Shown: piece by piece, positions 32,149-44,162 of the stretch
How positions within the stretch are numbered: the stretch's first letter is position 1
How the letters are laid out: each line of letters opens with the position of its first letter
Assembly (NCBI GenBank): GCA_021018995.1
Contig: CM037587.1
Location: 10,251,366 to 10,315,365, forward strand
Reading direction: 5' to 3'
Source: Chloranthus sessilifolius
Lineage: Eukaryota > Streptophyta > Magnoliopsida > Chloranthales > Chloranthaceae
Length of the DNA: 64,000 nt
The notes under the pieces: generated by a model
The model's database searches: none
Told to the model about the DNA's origin: nothing
The model's input: the letters and a program-made list of their open reading frames with translations, nothing else
Translations under genes and position numbers: made by a program

Positions 32149-32468
32149 TTCACGGACCAAAACAATTGACTCATTTGAATTAGAAGATGGAGATTGTTTT
32201 TAATTTCTATCCTTCCCAATATAGGTCTTCAAATCATATCATATCGCACCTATTAGACGGTTAGATATTGATTCCATATTATACACATTCTCAAAAGTGA
32301 CTTAGATCATAAGTAACGGAATTGACCTACACTTTTCGCAACATGTGATATCAATATCCTAGAGTGTGATAGGTGTGTTTTAATCTTAAGATCTATCCTA
32401 AGGAAGATGAAAGCAAAACCCAATCTCCACCATCTGATTCAAATTAATCAATTATTTTCATTCGTGAA
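32149..32468. mobile_element. Foldback MITE, copy C
   Basis: Ends TTCACGGACC...TTCGTGAA. The left arm (TTGACTCATTTGAATTAGAAG, GGAGATTG) is complementary to the right arm (CAATCTCCACCATCTGATTC, AAATTAATCAATTATTTTC). T/A tracts flank both ends. It lies in the 5' flank of the LRR pseudogene. Confidence 0.75.
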
Positions 32469-32579
32469 AAAAAATGTTTGATACTTACTAGTTAACAGGT
32501 AAGAATAGCTCTAACCTTTGGCAAGCTTATATTGTTAAAAGGTTAACTTTCAAGGATGCTTATAGTTTCAAACAAGCTA

Positions 32580-32767
32580 GGTATCAAATATCGGCCGATA
32601 TGGATAAGAAAAATCGATATGTAAATCTAACTTGGTATTGGTATCGGCTAATATGAGTCCATATCGACTATTGGTTGATACCTTTAAAAAAAATATAAAA
32701 AAATAAAAAATAGCCGATACGTATCGGTATTGACCGATTCGTATCGGTCATCCAAGGACCAATACCT
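32580..32767. repeat. CGATAC-rich dispersed repeat, copy 1
   Basis: Starts GGTATCAAATATCGGCCGATA and contains CCGATACGTATCGG, TATCGGTATTGACCG and GACCAATACC. Same family as 59551-59755 and 60011-60264. The LTR element at 32773 inserted at its edge. Confidence 0.65.
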
Positions 32768-32772
32768 AATAC

Positions 32773-33167
32773 TGTTAGAATTTCTTGGATCTAGGCTCGA
32801 ATCACACGATCAAATATATATCTTTACAACAACATGCGTACCTTGTGTTTATTCTCACGTCACCACGCCAGTGATCTCCGTAATGAAAATCGATGATTTC
32901 CGCCAGAGAATCCGAGTCCATGTTACCTCTCGTCTTCTCTAAGGTTAACCTCTAGATGTGAAGAGTTAGGATTAGAGGAAGAGGGGAAGGTGATCTCCTT
33001 ATATAGTTACTTCTCTTTCTTAACCCTTCAAGGAAAGAGAGTGAAAACATATCACTTATATTAGGAAACTACTTCCTATCGCCTTGAGATACGTGTGGTC
33101 AAAGGTCCAACCAATTTTTAATGAAAACTCAAAGATGGGTTAAAGTGTTGACCACAAAAATCTAACA
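32773..33167 (-). repeat. 3' LTR of the coding-free element
   Basis: TGTTAGAATTTCTTGG...AAATCTAACA, 395 bp, inverted TGTTAGA/TCTAACA ends. Matches 37601-37996. Confidence 0.93.
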
Positions 33168-33181
33168 TTCTCCTACTTTGT
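33168..33181 (-). other. Polypurine tract of the coding-free element
   Basis: The minus strand reads ACAAAGTAGGAGAA directly before the LTR start TGTTAG. Confidence 0.7.
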
Positions 33182-36100
33182 CTGCACCTTAACTCATCTA
33201 AATATAATAATAATAATTATTATTTTTGAAAACAACTTTTTGGGCTGACAAACTCTGAAAAGCGGATGACTATCCATTTTATATTTTAAAAAAATCATTG
33301 ACCTCCACTACCTCGATGCTTCGTAACAACCATCCAAATTCAATAACAATACCAATAAAAAATCATGGCGCACAGAATATTTCATCCTACGAATCAACAT
33401 TAGGCAATCCATGGTCACAAAACTAGCATCATTAATGGACTTAAGTCTTTATTTAGTGACATCAAGCAACGCACATATATGCCGTACCTATATTTGTCAA
33501 ACTTCATACCCCAGAGTATGTCTTTCTGATATCTTACTGGCTCCCCACCTGTGACTCACATAATCAATCTAACAGAAAGAAAGCTTACCGATATGGTGCC
33601 TAATCACATCTAGTCCAAGCAAAATTCAGGCATAACGAAGTACAACCTTAGTACTTTGTCATGTGATAAAATCCTCATGTGAATGGATAGAGTATAATCA
33701 CATATACTCTTAATAGCACGTGCACAAAAATAAAATATTTGATGCATTAACAATAAAATAAACTAATCAATATCAGAGAGACAACTCCCACTAAAATTGT
33801 GCAGTCAAAACTAATTCAATATGAACATTACAGTTCTAAGACTCATAATAATTGTTAACAACTACAAGCTCCCACTAATTTAACCATTCTTTAAAATCAT
33901 TAAATTTCCAACAAGAACAGCTTAATTGTAATCACATTAATTATTCATAAATTTTAAACGTATCATGTCCATAAAAATTGATATCAACTAAAAAATTATT
34001 AAATTTATCTAAAAATTTAATTACAATAATAAGGTTTGATTATCAATTTTGGTATTCAAACTTTTATTTATATCAATTCCAATATTTTAGTATAGTTCAC
34101 CTCAAATAAATCAATACTAAGGAAGCAAGCAAATTATGAGATAAATAACAAAATCATCTACAAATTGAAAACATTAATATTCTCAAAATATGTTCTTAAG
34201 TGTTACATTTCTATCACATCTATAGTTATTTAATTTATATCTCACTTATCGATGCATGAATCATCATCGTCATCATTTAACTCTTCTCATTTATCGTATT
34301 ATAAAATCACTAGCCACCTCAAAAATTGAAATCTTTTCGATGCTCAACACCATTAAAATTTTAAAAATGATAGACACAATTATAACTACACTAACAGTGA
34401 TCATATACTCTAGATAGCACTACAAAAATATGTCACTATACTTCTACAATGTATCGAATATTTTGAACATATATCACTAACTATTCTCTGTGAAATACGT
34501 CATGATCATATGTCTGATGAATCTATAGTCGTATGTTACGGATCGTCTTTGAGAATTACGGCATGACCATATGTCACTAAAAAATTCATCATGAACTATG
34601 ACCATATGCCACTAACTAACCTCCAAAGACTTAACTCGAACTTAGGAATAAATTTGAATTAATTAGAGTGTAAGTCATGTGCAAACATTCACTCTATGGA
34701 ACAGCCCGATCGCATTGTCTCAGCATCACCTTTGGGCAGAAACTTCGACATACAGTTTGCTTTCCAAGATCGTATTTGAGAAAACACGTATAAACTTAAT
34801 CACTCGTGTCGTATGTTAATCCAGACTCTCCATCAGCTTTAGCCAGAAAGATTATCCTTCTCTTCCCTACGCACTTATGACCATTCTATTCACCCTACTT
34901 ATGTGAAATTCTTAAATCAGCTTTGGCCAGAAGTTAGAAATCTCATAGAAACATGTGCCAACCCGATCTTAATGAGAAACAAGTATCAAAATTCAAAAGT
35001 CACGCAACTTATATAGGTGGTCACCTTTGGGCAGACCTCGGCCTATTTCAGCTACGTACCTTCGAACGATCGTTTTACTGGTCTACCTTGATCCCTAAGG
35101 TATGACCTAAATTTCATACAACCTAATTAAGTCCGATTCAAGGTTTCAAAAAAACTTATTTCTAGATATGTGCCTTTCATTGAAACTAACCCACTTTCGA
35201 TCAATAAATCAATTCCACACATTACAATCGATGAACAAATTAATCAAAATCAAACAATTATGAGATACATATGCATTAAGTGAACAAATTATCTATAATC
35301 ATCAAACTATGATTATGTGGGCATGCATGTCATATCTAATCAATATCGACAATAAAGCTTTAAAAGCACACGTGATATTTATCTTGAATCAGATACGATA
35401 TTTTGAGAACAATCAAATAAAAATAAATGTCATTTATGAAAACTACGGCACTAGGAAAGATTATTACCGTTGGACAGAAAAATATTTCCAAGTAGTCAAA
35501 TCTAACTCATGTAGTGGGTAAGTACCAAAAATTAATAATAATAATGAGTAATATTATGTAAGCACCAACGTTGGTACTAGAGCACAACCTTCAATACCCA
35601 ACCCTATATCTTCTCACAAATCAAACTTTAATTAAAGACAGTCAAATATACAATAATTATCCGATTAAAATTATCAAAATGATACCAGGTCATGAAAAAG
35701 TCATAATAGAGAGTTCATTTTAAAAAATAAACCTTAAAATTAGATTCAAAATGTCCGAAAAAGTCAAAATTCATATATAATATCTCAAAATTAGATCTAT
35801 AGATGGCTCAGAAATGGCATGAAAGGAATAAGGAATGATATGGGTCAAAATGCGCCTTAATCGAACGGGTTGAATCCGGGTCATATACCATGGGCCAGAA
35901 ATGTGCTAGACCGGACCATGCGCTGGATCAGGTTATGACCCGAGTTCGGTTGTCGATCGGGCCAGGTCACAGGTCGGGCCGAGTCACAAACCGGATTGGG
36001 TCATGAGCTTATATGCGTCCATGGGCCCGGTTGGGTCATCAAGTCATATAGAGTTGGAAAGCACCAACTTCGGTGTCCCAACTATACATGCAATAATATT

Positions 36101-36460
36101 TCAAAGATTGCTTTTGCTTTATTTTAGCAAGAAAATGTAATCATTGCTTTATTATAGGAAGAGAATCCTACATAAAATAGGAAAGCCAATTGCTTCTTAT
36201 TTCACAAGTGCAGCCGTTTGATCATCATCAGATGGTCATCAGGTATCCACTAATCTCCTCCCAAGTCCATTTGACCCATCGTGTAAAGAAGGGAGACATA
36301 TAGACCTAACTGACGCAGAGACCAATGTTTTGGGTCCTTCCTAGAAAAGGCTATATGCACAACGAGAAGCACATGCTTTCTTACCCATTAGATGCTGGTT
36401 CTATTATTTGTTTATTAAATAATAGATCTTAAGGAGAAACACATAAAAATAAATCTTCCA
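33182..36460. other. Interior of the coding-free element; no protein supported
   Basis: AT-rich, with repeated phrases such as CTTTGGGCAGA (34730, 35025) and CATATGTC/CATATGCCACTAA (34440-34610). Open frames are short and show no known domain. Confidence 0.6.
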
Positions 36461-36470
36461 AGGCAGAGAC

Positions 36471-37258
36471 TGTTGAATGTTTTAATATTTTAAGTTTTTG
36501 TTCTTTGGACTATTGTGAATAGTCGCATACCGGGTAAAACTCTTTTGGGGGTTTGAGTTATAATATGTAGTCTTGGTTCAAGGCTTGTAGCCTTCACCCA
36601 AGGGGCACCGAATTTTATAGCTTCCATCGCCATGCAACCCATCAGCTACACACACGCGCGCGCACGCCGAGCCGAGCCGGGTCGGGACGGGCATGAGCAC
36701 GTGTACATGTACGTGCGGTGCGGTGCATTTATAAAATAATTTTTTGGACAAAATAAAAACTAATCGTATTTTATCATTTTTATTTAAATTAAAAAAAAAC
36801 GTTTGAAATTTAAAAAATCTATTAGTTGTAACCGTTGTGTCTAAACGGATCTTTTGTAACCGTTGTGTCTGATCGGTTACTATAATTGTTCTGTCCAATC
36901 GGTATGGTTGCATCTCTTGATTTCTATAAAAGGGGACTCGAAGTCTTTCTTTTATTCACTGGATTTTTAACTTTTGTGTTTTCCGAATTCAAAGTTTGCT
37001 TCAGAGTTCTTTTCTTAAGCGGTATTTGGTGTTCTGGTTGTGTGATCAGATTCACCAAATCTGATCACAAGAATACGCTACCGGTTCGTTGTATCATGGA
37101 ATCGATTTACCGGTAACCTTTTGGTGGCCACTTGATCATAGTGGCAGGGACAAATCTCGGTTTAAAGACAACGAATTATGATGTCTCTCGAATCGGATGT
37201 GCGTATTTTCATTCCAATATTTATCTTCTTTTGAAACTTGAACCTATTTTTTTAATAG
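36471..37258 (+). repeat. Possible nested LTR-like insert with a TATA box
   Basis: Starts TGTTGAATG after GAGAC, and GAGAC recurs at about 37259. TATAAAAGGGG lies at 36925-36935 downstream of a duplicated TTGTAACCGTTGTGTCT stretch. The right end is not a clean CA, so this may be coincidence. Confidence 0.3.
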
Positions 37259-37307
37259 AGACCTCAAGTCTCTCCATCTTCAGTGCTATCCACGACTAAT
37301 CCTTCAA

Positions 37308-37309
<2 letters not shown>

Positions 37310-37361
<52 letters not shown>
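37310..37361. repeat. (TA)n microsatellite
   Basis: About 26 TA units. Confidence 0.95.
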
Positions 37362-37366
<5 letters not shown>

Positions 37367-37586
37367 ACATACTAATAAACGTACAAAGATGAATGTGAAT
37401 CATAGATCAATTTTGGGCAAAAGTCAATAAATATTTTCCTCTTTTCCTTTTGTTTTATAAAAATATTGATAAGCCCGAACAAATAATCTTGAAAATTATA
37501 TTAAAGAAAGACGATTTAGAATATATCTCTATACACGAGTATAAATAAATATCAAAGAAATTTGATCGAGTTATCGAGCCACCATA

Positions 37587-37598
37587 GCTCTGATACCA
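37587..37598 (-). other. Primer binding site of the coding-free element
   Basis: The minus strand reads TGGTATCAGAGC, an exact plant initiator tRNA-Met primer site, 2 nt inside the 5' LTR. Confidence 0.9.
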
Positions 37599-37600
37599 AC

Positions 37601-37996
37601 TATTAGAATTTCTTGGATATAGGCTCGAATCACACGATCAAATATATATCTTTACAATAACATGCATACCTTGTGTTTATTCTCATGTCGCCGCGCAAGT
37701 GATCTCCATAATGAAATCGATGATCTCTGCCAGAGAATTCGAGTCCACGTTACCTCTCGTCTTATTTAAGTTTAGCCTCTAAGTGGGAATGAGTTAGGGT
37801 TAGAGGAAGAGGAGACGGTAGTCTCCTTATATAGTCACTTCTCTTTTCTAATCCCTAAAAAAAAAAGAGTGGAGAAATGTCACTTATATTAGGAAACTAC
37901 TTCATATCGCCTCAAAATATGTATGGTCAAAAGTTCAACTCAATTTTTAATAGAAACCCAAAGATGGGTTAAAGTGTTGACCACAAAAATCTAACA
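37601..37996 (-). repeat. 5' LTR of the coding-free element
   Basis: 396 bp. The inner end TATTAG has lost the TG; the outer end is CTAACA, followed by the AATAC duplication. It differs from the left LTR mostly by scattered transitions. Confidence 0.92.
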
Positions 37997-38001
37997 AATA
38001 C

Positions 38002-39160
38002 CAGATAATGATTTTGTTATCTTGGTTTCAAAGTCCATATAAGCATAATGACCAAATTCTCCAAAATTTTGAATTCAAGGATCCCCAAATTAATCACGAT
38101 TTTTTTTTTAAAATGATGTATTTTCAAAATTTTGTTAAATTCACTGAATAATTAATCTTATCTTTTATTTTCTCTAACATTTTCTTTAGCTTGCAATTTT
38201 TTTTTGAATTTTAACCTTGTCGAACCCCAACTTGATGACTATGGGTGCAAGAGGCTCTTCATAAATTTGGCACAAAACCTCCAAAAATACTCTTCAATCA
38301 AATGACACACATCATGCTCAAACGCAATTTTAGGGCAATTTTTTTGAAGATTTGTTACACATGAAATAAAAACGGATCATCTCATAGGTGTGCCATCATC
38401 TCAAGATCCATTTTGTAAAAGATATGGGTGAAATGCAATCTCCACCTAATCCGAAGCAATCAATAATTTTCAAGTGGTTTAACACGTCGGCGCTTTTGGA
38501 CGACGCGTGGGTGCTAACAGAGGTACCCATATATTTTAGATAGTTAAAAAAAAAATTTATATTTCTTTTTTTTTTATCTAAGATTTTGGGATTTGTCCCA
38601 TGTGGAATCATATCTAAGCCATATGACTTGATGGCCATTATGTAAAGATCTTTGGTGCCAAAGATCCGGACAAGAAACACAATTTCTATCTCTATCAGTT
38701 GATGGGCTTTGATTGTGTTGTCATGATGGCTTGTCACTCGGACAAATTAGATTAATTGTCGTCTATCAAATGATGGCTTGCCACTCTACATCAACCTATT
38801 AAATATTGAAACCACCTGCTGTTATTAAAGTGTACAAATCAGATGATTGGAATCTCTTAAAATGCTAATGCATGACTTATCACTTTACAGATTTTCGATG
38901 TCTTAAATCATTAATGGTGTAAGATCATTAAAATACTATTAATGACAGTTTGGAGAGCCGGATCATCTTTTTTCTCTTAATAAGCGTAGTTTGACATATG
39001 CCTTTGACTACTTTGAATGAAATGATAGAGATTATTTTTCATCTCAATCTTCCACTCTTTGGATCTGGGCATTAGGAGTAATCAAATGGCATACATCCCA
39101 AAACTTTGGGCATATCCAATACATATAGGTCAATATGCATTGAATTAGCTACCACTAGAT
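38002..39160. other. Intergenic with foldback-MITE fragments
   Basis: Contains partial arms of the foldback family (GGTGTGCCATCATCTCAAG near 38390, GGGATTTGTCCCATGTGGAATC near 38590, GATAGAGATTATTTTTCATC near 39025). No gene seen. Confidence 0.5.
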
Positions 39161-39169
39161 ATAATATTA
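39161..39169. repeat. 9-bp target duplication ATAATATTA, left
   Basis: Exact repeat at 40062-40070. Confidence 0.88.
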
Positions 39170-40061
39170 GGGAAATTTCTCAAATCGACCTTATTAGATT
39201 CATCTTTTCTGTTAGACTTTATATTTTCACATTTCACGTAACCGACCTACACAAAGCCAAGCTAATTTCAGCTAGCACAAAAAGTTAGAAATACCCTTTC
39301 TTACATTTTTTTTTCTTTGTACATAGATTAAAATTTTAAATATTTGCACTTTTTTATATTTACGAATTGTGAAATAAAATCTATGTCGTCTGATTTGAAG
39401 GCTACAATATAAAATTAATGATGCCAAAGATTGACAAAAAGAAGGCGATATCGCCTCTTCAAAAAAAATTAAAAATAAAAAATTTAAACAGTTAGTGGAG
39501 ACTCTTTAAACGGTCGGTACCGATTGCTTAAAGAGGCAATGGCAACTCTTTAAACTGTCACCATCGATTGTTTAGAAAGCCGATCCCGATTGTTTTAGAT
39601 AGTCGTCATCGATTGTTTAGACAGTTGATCCCGACTGTTTAGACAGTCGCTCCCGACTGTTTAGACAGTCGCCATCGATTGTTTAAAAATAAAAAATTTG
39701 AACAGTCGATGACGACGATTTAAAGAGGAGATGGAGTCGACATCGACTGTTCAATTTATTTTATTTTTTTAAAGTGGTGATATTGCCTTTTTTTCGTGTC
39801 TATCTTTGACACCATCGATTTTATATTGTGGCCTTCAAATCAAACAACATAAGTCCCATTTCACATCGCGTAAATATAAAAAAGTGCAAATATTTAAAAT
39901 TTTAAACTATATAGAATGAAAAAAAATATAAGGGGTATTTATGAGTTTTTGTGCTAGCTGGAACTGGCTCGACTTGGAGCTGGTCAGTTTGGCTAAAGGT
40001 GAAAATATAGGATCGTTGATGGAAAAGGTGTACCTCACAGGGTTGATCAAGTAAATTTCCC
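39170..40061. mobile_element. Non-autonomous MULE-like element (892 bp) with ~300-bp inverted repeats
   Basis: Ends GGGAAATTT...AAATTTCCC with a perfect 9-bp duplication, the Mutator signature. The left arm (39170 to about 39465) is complementary to the right arm (about 39770 to 40061), well conserved at AGCTAGCACAAAAA, TTTAAATATTTGCACTTTTT and GATTTGAAGGC. The centre (39490-39740) is an array of about 22-bp units such as GACTGTTTAGACAGTC, each able to form a small stem. No coding frame. Confidence 0.88.
39490..39740. repeat. ~22-bp degenerate tandem array inside the MULE-like element
   Basis: About ten units of the type CGATTGTTTAGACAGTCGCC or CGACTGTTTAGACAGTCG, more GC-rich than the arms. 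Confidence 0.8.
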
Positions 40062-40070
40062 ATAATATTA
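40062..40070. repeat. 9-bp target duplication ATAATATTA, right
   Basis: Exact match to 39161-39169. Confidence 0.88.
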
Positions 40071-40201
40071 ACCCCGCAATTTGATATAGGATCAAATATT
40101 GGGTCAAAAGAGTCAAATATAGGGTTGGGCTCGACATATATCTGACCTGAACCAGGTATAATACCAAAAATGCTCTTTGGGCAGATTTTTTATATTTTAA
40201 A

Positions 40202-40206
<5 letters not shown>

Positions 40207-40248
<42 letters not shown>
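40207..40248. repeat. (TA)n microsatellite
   Basis: About 20 TA units. Confidence 0.95.
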
Positions 40249-40250
<2 letters not shown>

Positions 40251-41697
40251 AAAAATCTTAAATATCTAACAGTTTTACCGAATACCGATACATATCGGCT
40301 TGAGACCTGGATCCCTCCACATTAACTGAAGTGAATGAGACCTTCATGGGTCCATTTAATGGAGATGGAGTGGCGCCTTTCATAATTTATGAGCCGTCCA
40401 TCTTGCACCAGCGGTTAATCAATTATTATTATTATTATTATTTATAGATTAATCAATTCTATTTCTATTTTCTTTGATGGATTAAATCTGTGTCAATTTT
40501 ATTATCAGGGTCGTAGTGGCAAATATCCTCTTCAGCAATATTTCGGTAGGGAGTCATTACGGTTCATTTTGAATAAATTTCGGCAAACATTTGAAAAGCT
40601 TCGGAAAAAATTTCTTAGAGTACAAAAAAATTATATCTAAATCTTAATAATTAAAAAATATATATATTTTAAGAATCAATAAAATTAAAATTTTTTTTAT
40701 TAATTTAAGTGAAATTTCGTTAATTTCGTCGAAATTAATAAAATTTCGGTGATTTTGGAGATATCATCAGAGTTTTGCCAAAAATTTTGTCCGGATTTGG
40801 TTTTCTGAAATGATCAAAATCATGATGTAACTTTCAAAATTACTAGATCCAAGTTCAAACAATTTTAACTGCTAATAACGGAGTACCTAAATATGAAATG
40901 GCAAAAATGCCCTCTACTTTTTTGTAGAACGCGAAACATTGCGGCATATGAAGAATGATTTAGAAAAATCACTCAATGCAACTCTCTGGCGATTGGCAAC
41001 ACTCTCGTATGGATGATGGCGTTCTCTCAGAAATCATCATGCACATTCTCTGAAAGATTGATGTCCCGACATTAGAGATTTCAGTTATAGACAGAAGTGG
41101 TCTTCCTTAGATTGTGGCAGTCTCTAAGAGATTGTAACAGTCTCTTATAGATCGTTGTGGTCTCTAATGGTTCGTTGCGGTGAGGGCAGTTTCGGCATCT
41201 TACCTGTTTTCATCTGTATTGTCTGATTAAAAGCAATCAACAATTTAGTACGGGAAAACCTGATCGGTGAGGGGATCAATTTTATTCTGCTAAGGAGTCA
41301 AAAGCATACTTCCATAGGTTTCAATCCCATTAATACCGGTTACTCGAAACTGAACCAAAATCATAAAATGTCGGTTTAATTTTGATTTTTTTTCATTTTT
41401 AGGTGTTTTTCTGATATTTGATTTTCGATTTTTCGGGTCAACTTTGGTCCAAATCGATGGGACCGATTTTTCGGTCGGTTTCAATTTTCGGTTCCAAAAT
41501 TGCATCCCTAACATCACCCTTGGTGAACTATCATATCATTCTCATTAAATTTTGTTCAAAGATTTTTGTTGTTGTCCATTGTGGATCCAATGGATGGCAG
41601 CTCAACTCCCGACAAGCTTAGGAGGTGAGGACTTGGATCTTGGGCCCCTCTATTTACTTTTAGAGAGACATCCTCTTGTTCTCACATGTGAATGCTC

Positions 41698-41701
<4 letters not shown>
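40249..41701. other. Intergenic with dispersed repeat fragments
   Basis: 40520-40800 is rich in AATTTCGG words (TCGGTAGGGAGTCATTACGG). 41318-41515 looks like a small MITE ending GGTTCCAAAATTGCATCCCTA with internal ACCGATTTTTCGGTCGG. 41090-41190 has three GTCTCTxAxxG(A/T)T units. No gene supported. Confidence 0.45.

Positions 41702-41742
<41 letters not shown>
41702..41742. repeat. (TA)n microsatellite
   Basis: About 20 TA units. Confidence 0.95.
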
Positions 41743-41748
<6 letters not shown>

Positions 41749-42201
41749 GGTGGTGGTGAACACACTATAGTGGTTACTGCCACCATTAACTATGCAATAA
41801 TAAAGAGTTAGGTGTATTGGTTGTGGTCAATCTCTCTCTCCCTCTTAAATTGGTCAAACTTTTATGGGAGTTGGTTAACAGCAGGTCGAGTTAGAGTTAC
41901 ACTTGCCTCAGCCCTAAGCAAATCGGGTTAGAGTTATTATTAATTTTTTTTTTTTCCTTCTCAGCCTAGCTCTACTAAGAACTTAGAAGTACCCCAAGCC
42001 GGCCCCTATCTGGCTAGGACATTTTGTGGGCTTTTTTTTTGCTAATTGTTTTTTGAAACCATTTTTTTAGGTGTAAATCGAAGGGTCCTAAACAATTTTA
42101 ATTTGATATGAGAAATCTCGATAAAATGTGGTTTTCATAGTAGCTTTGTAGAATCTTACTAAGACTCCCCAAAGATGAAACCATTTAATAATTTAATCTC
42201 A

Positions 42202-43432
42202 GGGCATATATTTTAGTAAAATGCCTTTTAATTAAAAGAAGTCGGGGATATGTGCTCGGATGTAGAGATATTTCTACGTCAATTGATATGGGCGTGACAC
42301 GTGGTTTCCTTTTTGTGATGTGATGGTTGACATGAGAATCACTTTACTAACTAGAGTTATGCTTTTAAAATATTTTAATGCCTTTTCAGTTGTATTCTTG
42401 ACTTTCTTAAAATATATATATATTTTTTTCTTTTCTCCACTTTTTCAAGTATGTGTCAGACATACTTTTTAAAGTTTATTTTAATAAAAAATGTGATCTC
42501 CCGTTAACGAAGCACTAGCACCTCAACAATAAAGTGCTGGCACCCCGAAAACTACGCGTTAACATCCCAATAGTGAGGCGCTGGCGCCTCGTTTTAGGAG
42601 CGCTGACGCTTCGTTTTAAGGGCGTCGGCACCTAGTTTTAATAAACGTCGATACCTCGTTTTAGGAAGAGCCGACGCCTCATTTTAGAAAGCGTCAGCGC
42701 TTCATTTTAGGGGCGCCGACACTTCGATATGGAGGTGCCGACTCTTCGATAAATTTTTTTTTTAATTTAATTAATTTTTTTTTTTTGTTATCAAAGCGCT
42801 GACACCCCTAAAATGAAGCACTGCCGTTTCAATATGGAGGCGTCGACGCTTCGAAAAATAAAATTATTATTATTATTATTATTATTTTATCGAAGCGTCG
42901 GCGCCCCTAAAATGAAGCACTGACGCTTCGATAATATATATATATCCCTTAAACGAGGCGCCGACGCTCCATTTTTTTTTAGCGAAGTGTCGGCACCTCG
43001 GCGCTAGGGTGCCAGCGCTTCGCTGCCGATGTGTCAGCCCTTCGTTATTGGGAATCCACATTTTTTTATTAAAATATACCTAAAAAAATATGTTTGACAC
43101 TTTTTTTAGAAAAATGAAGAAAAGAAAGAGACTTTAAAAAAGTCAAGAATGACCGTTGGAAGGGTATTAAAATATTTTAAAAGCGTTAACTCTAGTTAGT
43201 AAAGTGGTTCTCATGCCACTCATCACTTCACAAAAAAGACGCTACGTATCGTGCCCATATCAATTGACGTAGAAATATCTCTACGCCCGAGCGCATTTTC
43301 CCTTTTTCCTAATTAAAATCTAACATATAAAGGACGCTACGTGTCACGTCTATATCAATTGACATAGAAATATCTCTACGCCCGAGCGCATTTTCCCTTA
43401 TTCCTAATTAAAATCTAATATATAAAACGCCC
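42202..43432. mobile_element. Long inverted-repeat (MULE-like) element with a GC-rich repeat core
   Basis: The left arm (42202 to about 42490: TGTAGAGATATTTCTACGTC, AATTGATATGGGC, ACTTTACTAACTAGAGTTA, TTTTAAAATATTTTAAT) is the reverse complement, with mismatches, of the right arm (about 43050-43320). The right end is duplicated: 43229-43331 and 43332-43430 are copies. The core is an array that also inverts. Possible 10-bp flanks TTTAATCTCA and TTTAATTAAA match 7 of 10, so boundaries are uncertain. Confidence 0.7.
42500..43050. repeat. Array of ~22-26 bp GC-rich units that switches orientation mid-way
   Basis: Left half: units like GGAGCGCTGACGCTTCGTTTTA and GGGCGCCGACACTTCG. From about 42790 the units are in complement form (GAAGCGTCGGCGCCCCTAAAATG). 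About 17 degenerate units in strongly AT-rich surroundings. Confidence 0.8.
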
Positions 43433-43689
43433 TTTAATTAAAATTATATATATATATGTATGGCTGAGGGGAGAATGCACTTAGACGACGTTATGAACGA
43501 CATGTGGAATTGGGCCCACCTTAGTACTTAGAGTTAAAACTTTTAAAATATTTTAAAAGTTATATATACTTGCAGCCATCATACTTGATATTTTTAGAGG
43601 TATCTTTCTTTTCTCTCTTCTCTCCCTTTTTTCAAGGAAGTGTCAGACTTACTTTTTCAGGTCTATTTTACTCAAAAAAGTGAGCCCTT

Positions 43690-43965
43690 GGTAACGAAGC
43701 GCCGACACTCTGTGAGAGATGCACTAACACCCTGGGAGAGAAACTTTGTCGCCTTGATAGTGATTCGCTGACACCCCATTAGCGAAACGCTGACACGTCG
43801 GTAGCGAGGCGAAGCGTTAACACCCCCAGAGAGAAGTACTAACACCTCGATAACGAGAAGCTGACAACCCTAGAGAGAAGCGCTGACACTCTAAGAGAGA
43901 AGCGCTGATACCTCGGGTAGCGAGGCGTTGACACTCCGGTAGTGAAACATTGACACCTCCTTTAG
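43690..43965. repeat. Second array of ~25-30 bp units, related to the previous one
   Basis: Units such as GAGAGAAGCGCTGACACTCT and GGTAGCGAGGCGTTGACAC, about ten copies. A flank at 44166-44235 (CACAAAAAGATGCTACGTG, GATATCTCTACGCCCG) matches the right arm of the 42.2-43.4 kb element, so this is probably a second, rearranged copy. Confidence 0.75.
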
Positions 43966-44097
43966 TGGAAAAGAGGTGGGTTGGTGGGGTTTTGACACTC
44001 ACGTAGTCAGGCGCAGAGTATTTCAGAAAAATTATCTACTTTTTTTAAAAGAAAGGTAACCCAAATTAAAACGTGATTAAATGATTATAAAACAACA

Positions 44098-44162
44098 TAC
44101 TACAAAAAATAAGACATTTTTTCTGCAAAAAACTGTCGCTAATAGTGTTATTTTTTGTAGTG
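44098..44162. mobile_element. Tiny CACTA-like MITE (65 bp)
   Basis: Ends TACTACAAAAAATAA...TTATTTTTTGTAGTG (inverted, one mismatch at the first base) flanked by ACA on both sides (44095-44097, 44163-44165). CACTACAAA-type ends and a 3-bp duplication fit the CACTA superfamily. Confidence 0.65.

Larger units (their letters stand above)
32773..37996 (-). mobile_element. Coding-free LTR retrotransposon (LARD-like, possibly Copia-derived)
   Basis: LTRs of 395-396 bp at 32773-33167 and 37601-37996; target duplication AATAC at 32768-32772 and 37997-38001, perfect. The minus-strand primer site and polypurine tract fix the orientation. No gag or pol frame is visible in the 4.4 kb interior, so it must have moved with borrowed proteins. 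The interior has a TA microsatellite, a GGGTCATxxxCGGG-rich patch (35850-36050) and an LTR-like insert near 36470-37260. The Copia link rests on the TGTTAG LTR start and AGTAGGAGAA tract only. Confidence 0.88.

Noticed and set aside
36640-36725. CG-rich CACACGCGCGCGCACGCCGAGCC patch as a CpG island or promoter
   Set aside because: Only ~80 bp, simple-sequence in nature and inside a retroelement; no gene follows.
43817-44002. 61-codon minus ORF with repeated ECQRLATRGISASLL
   Set aside because: Product of the 25-30 bp tandem array.
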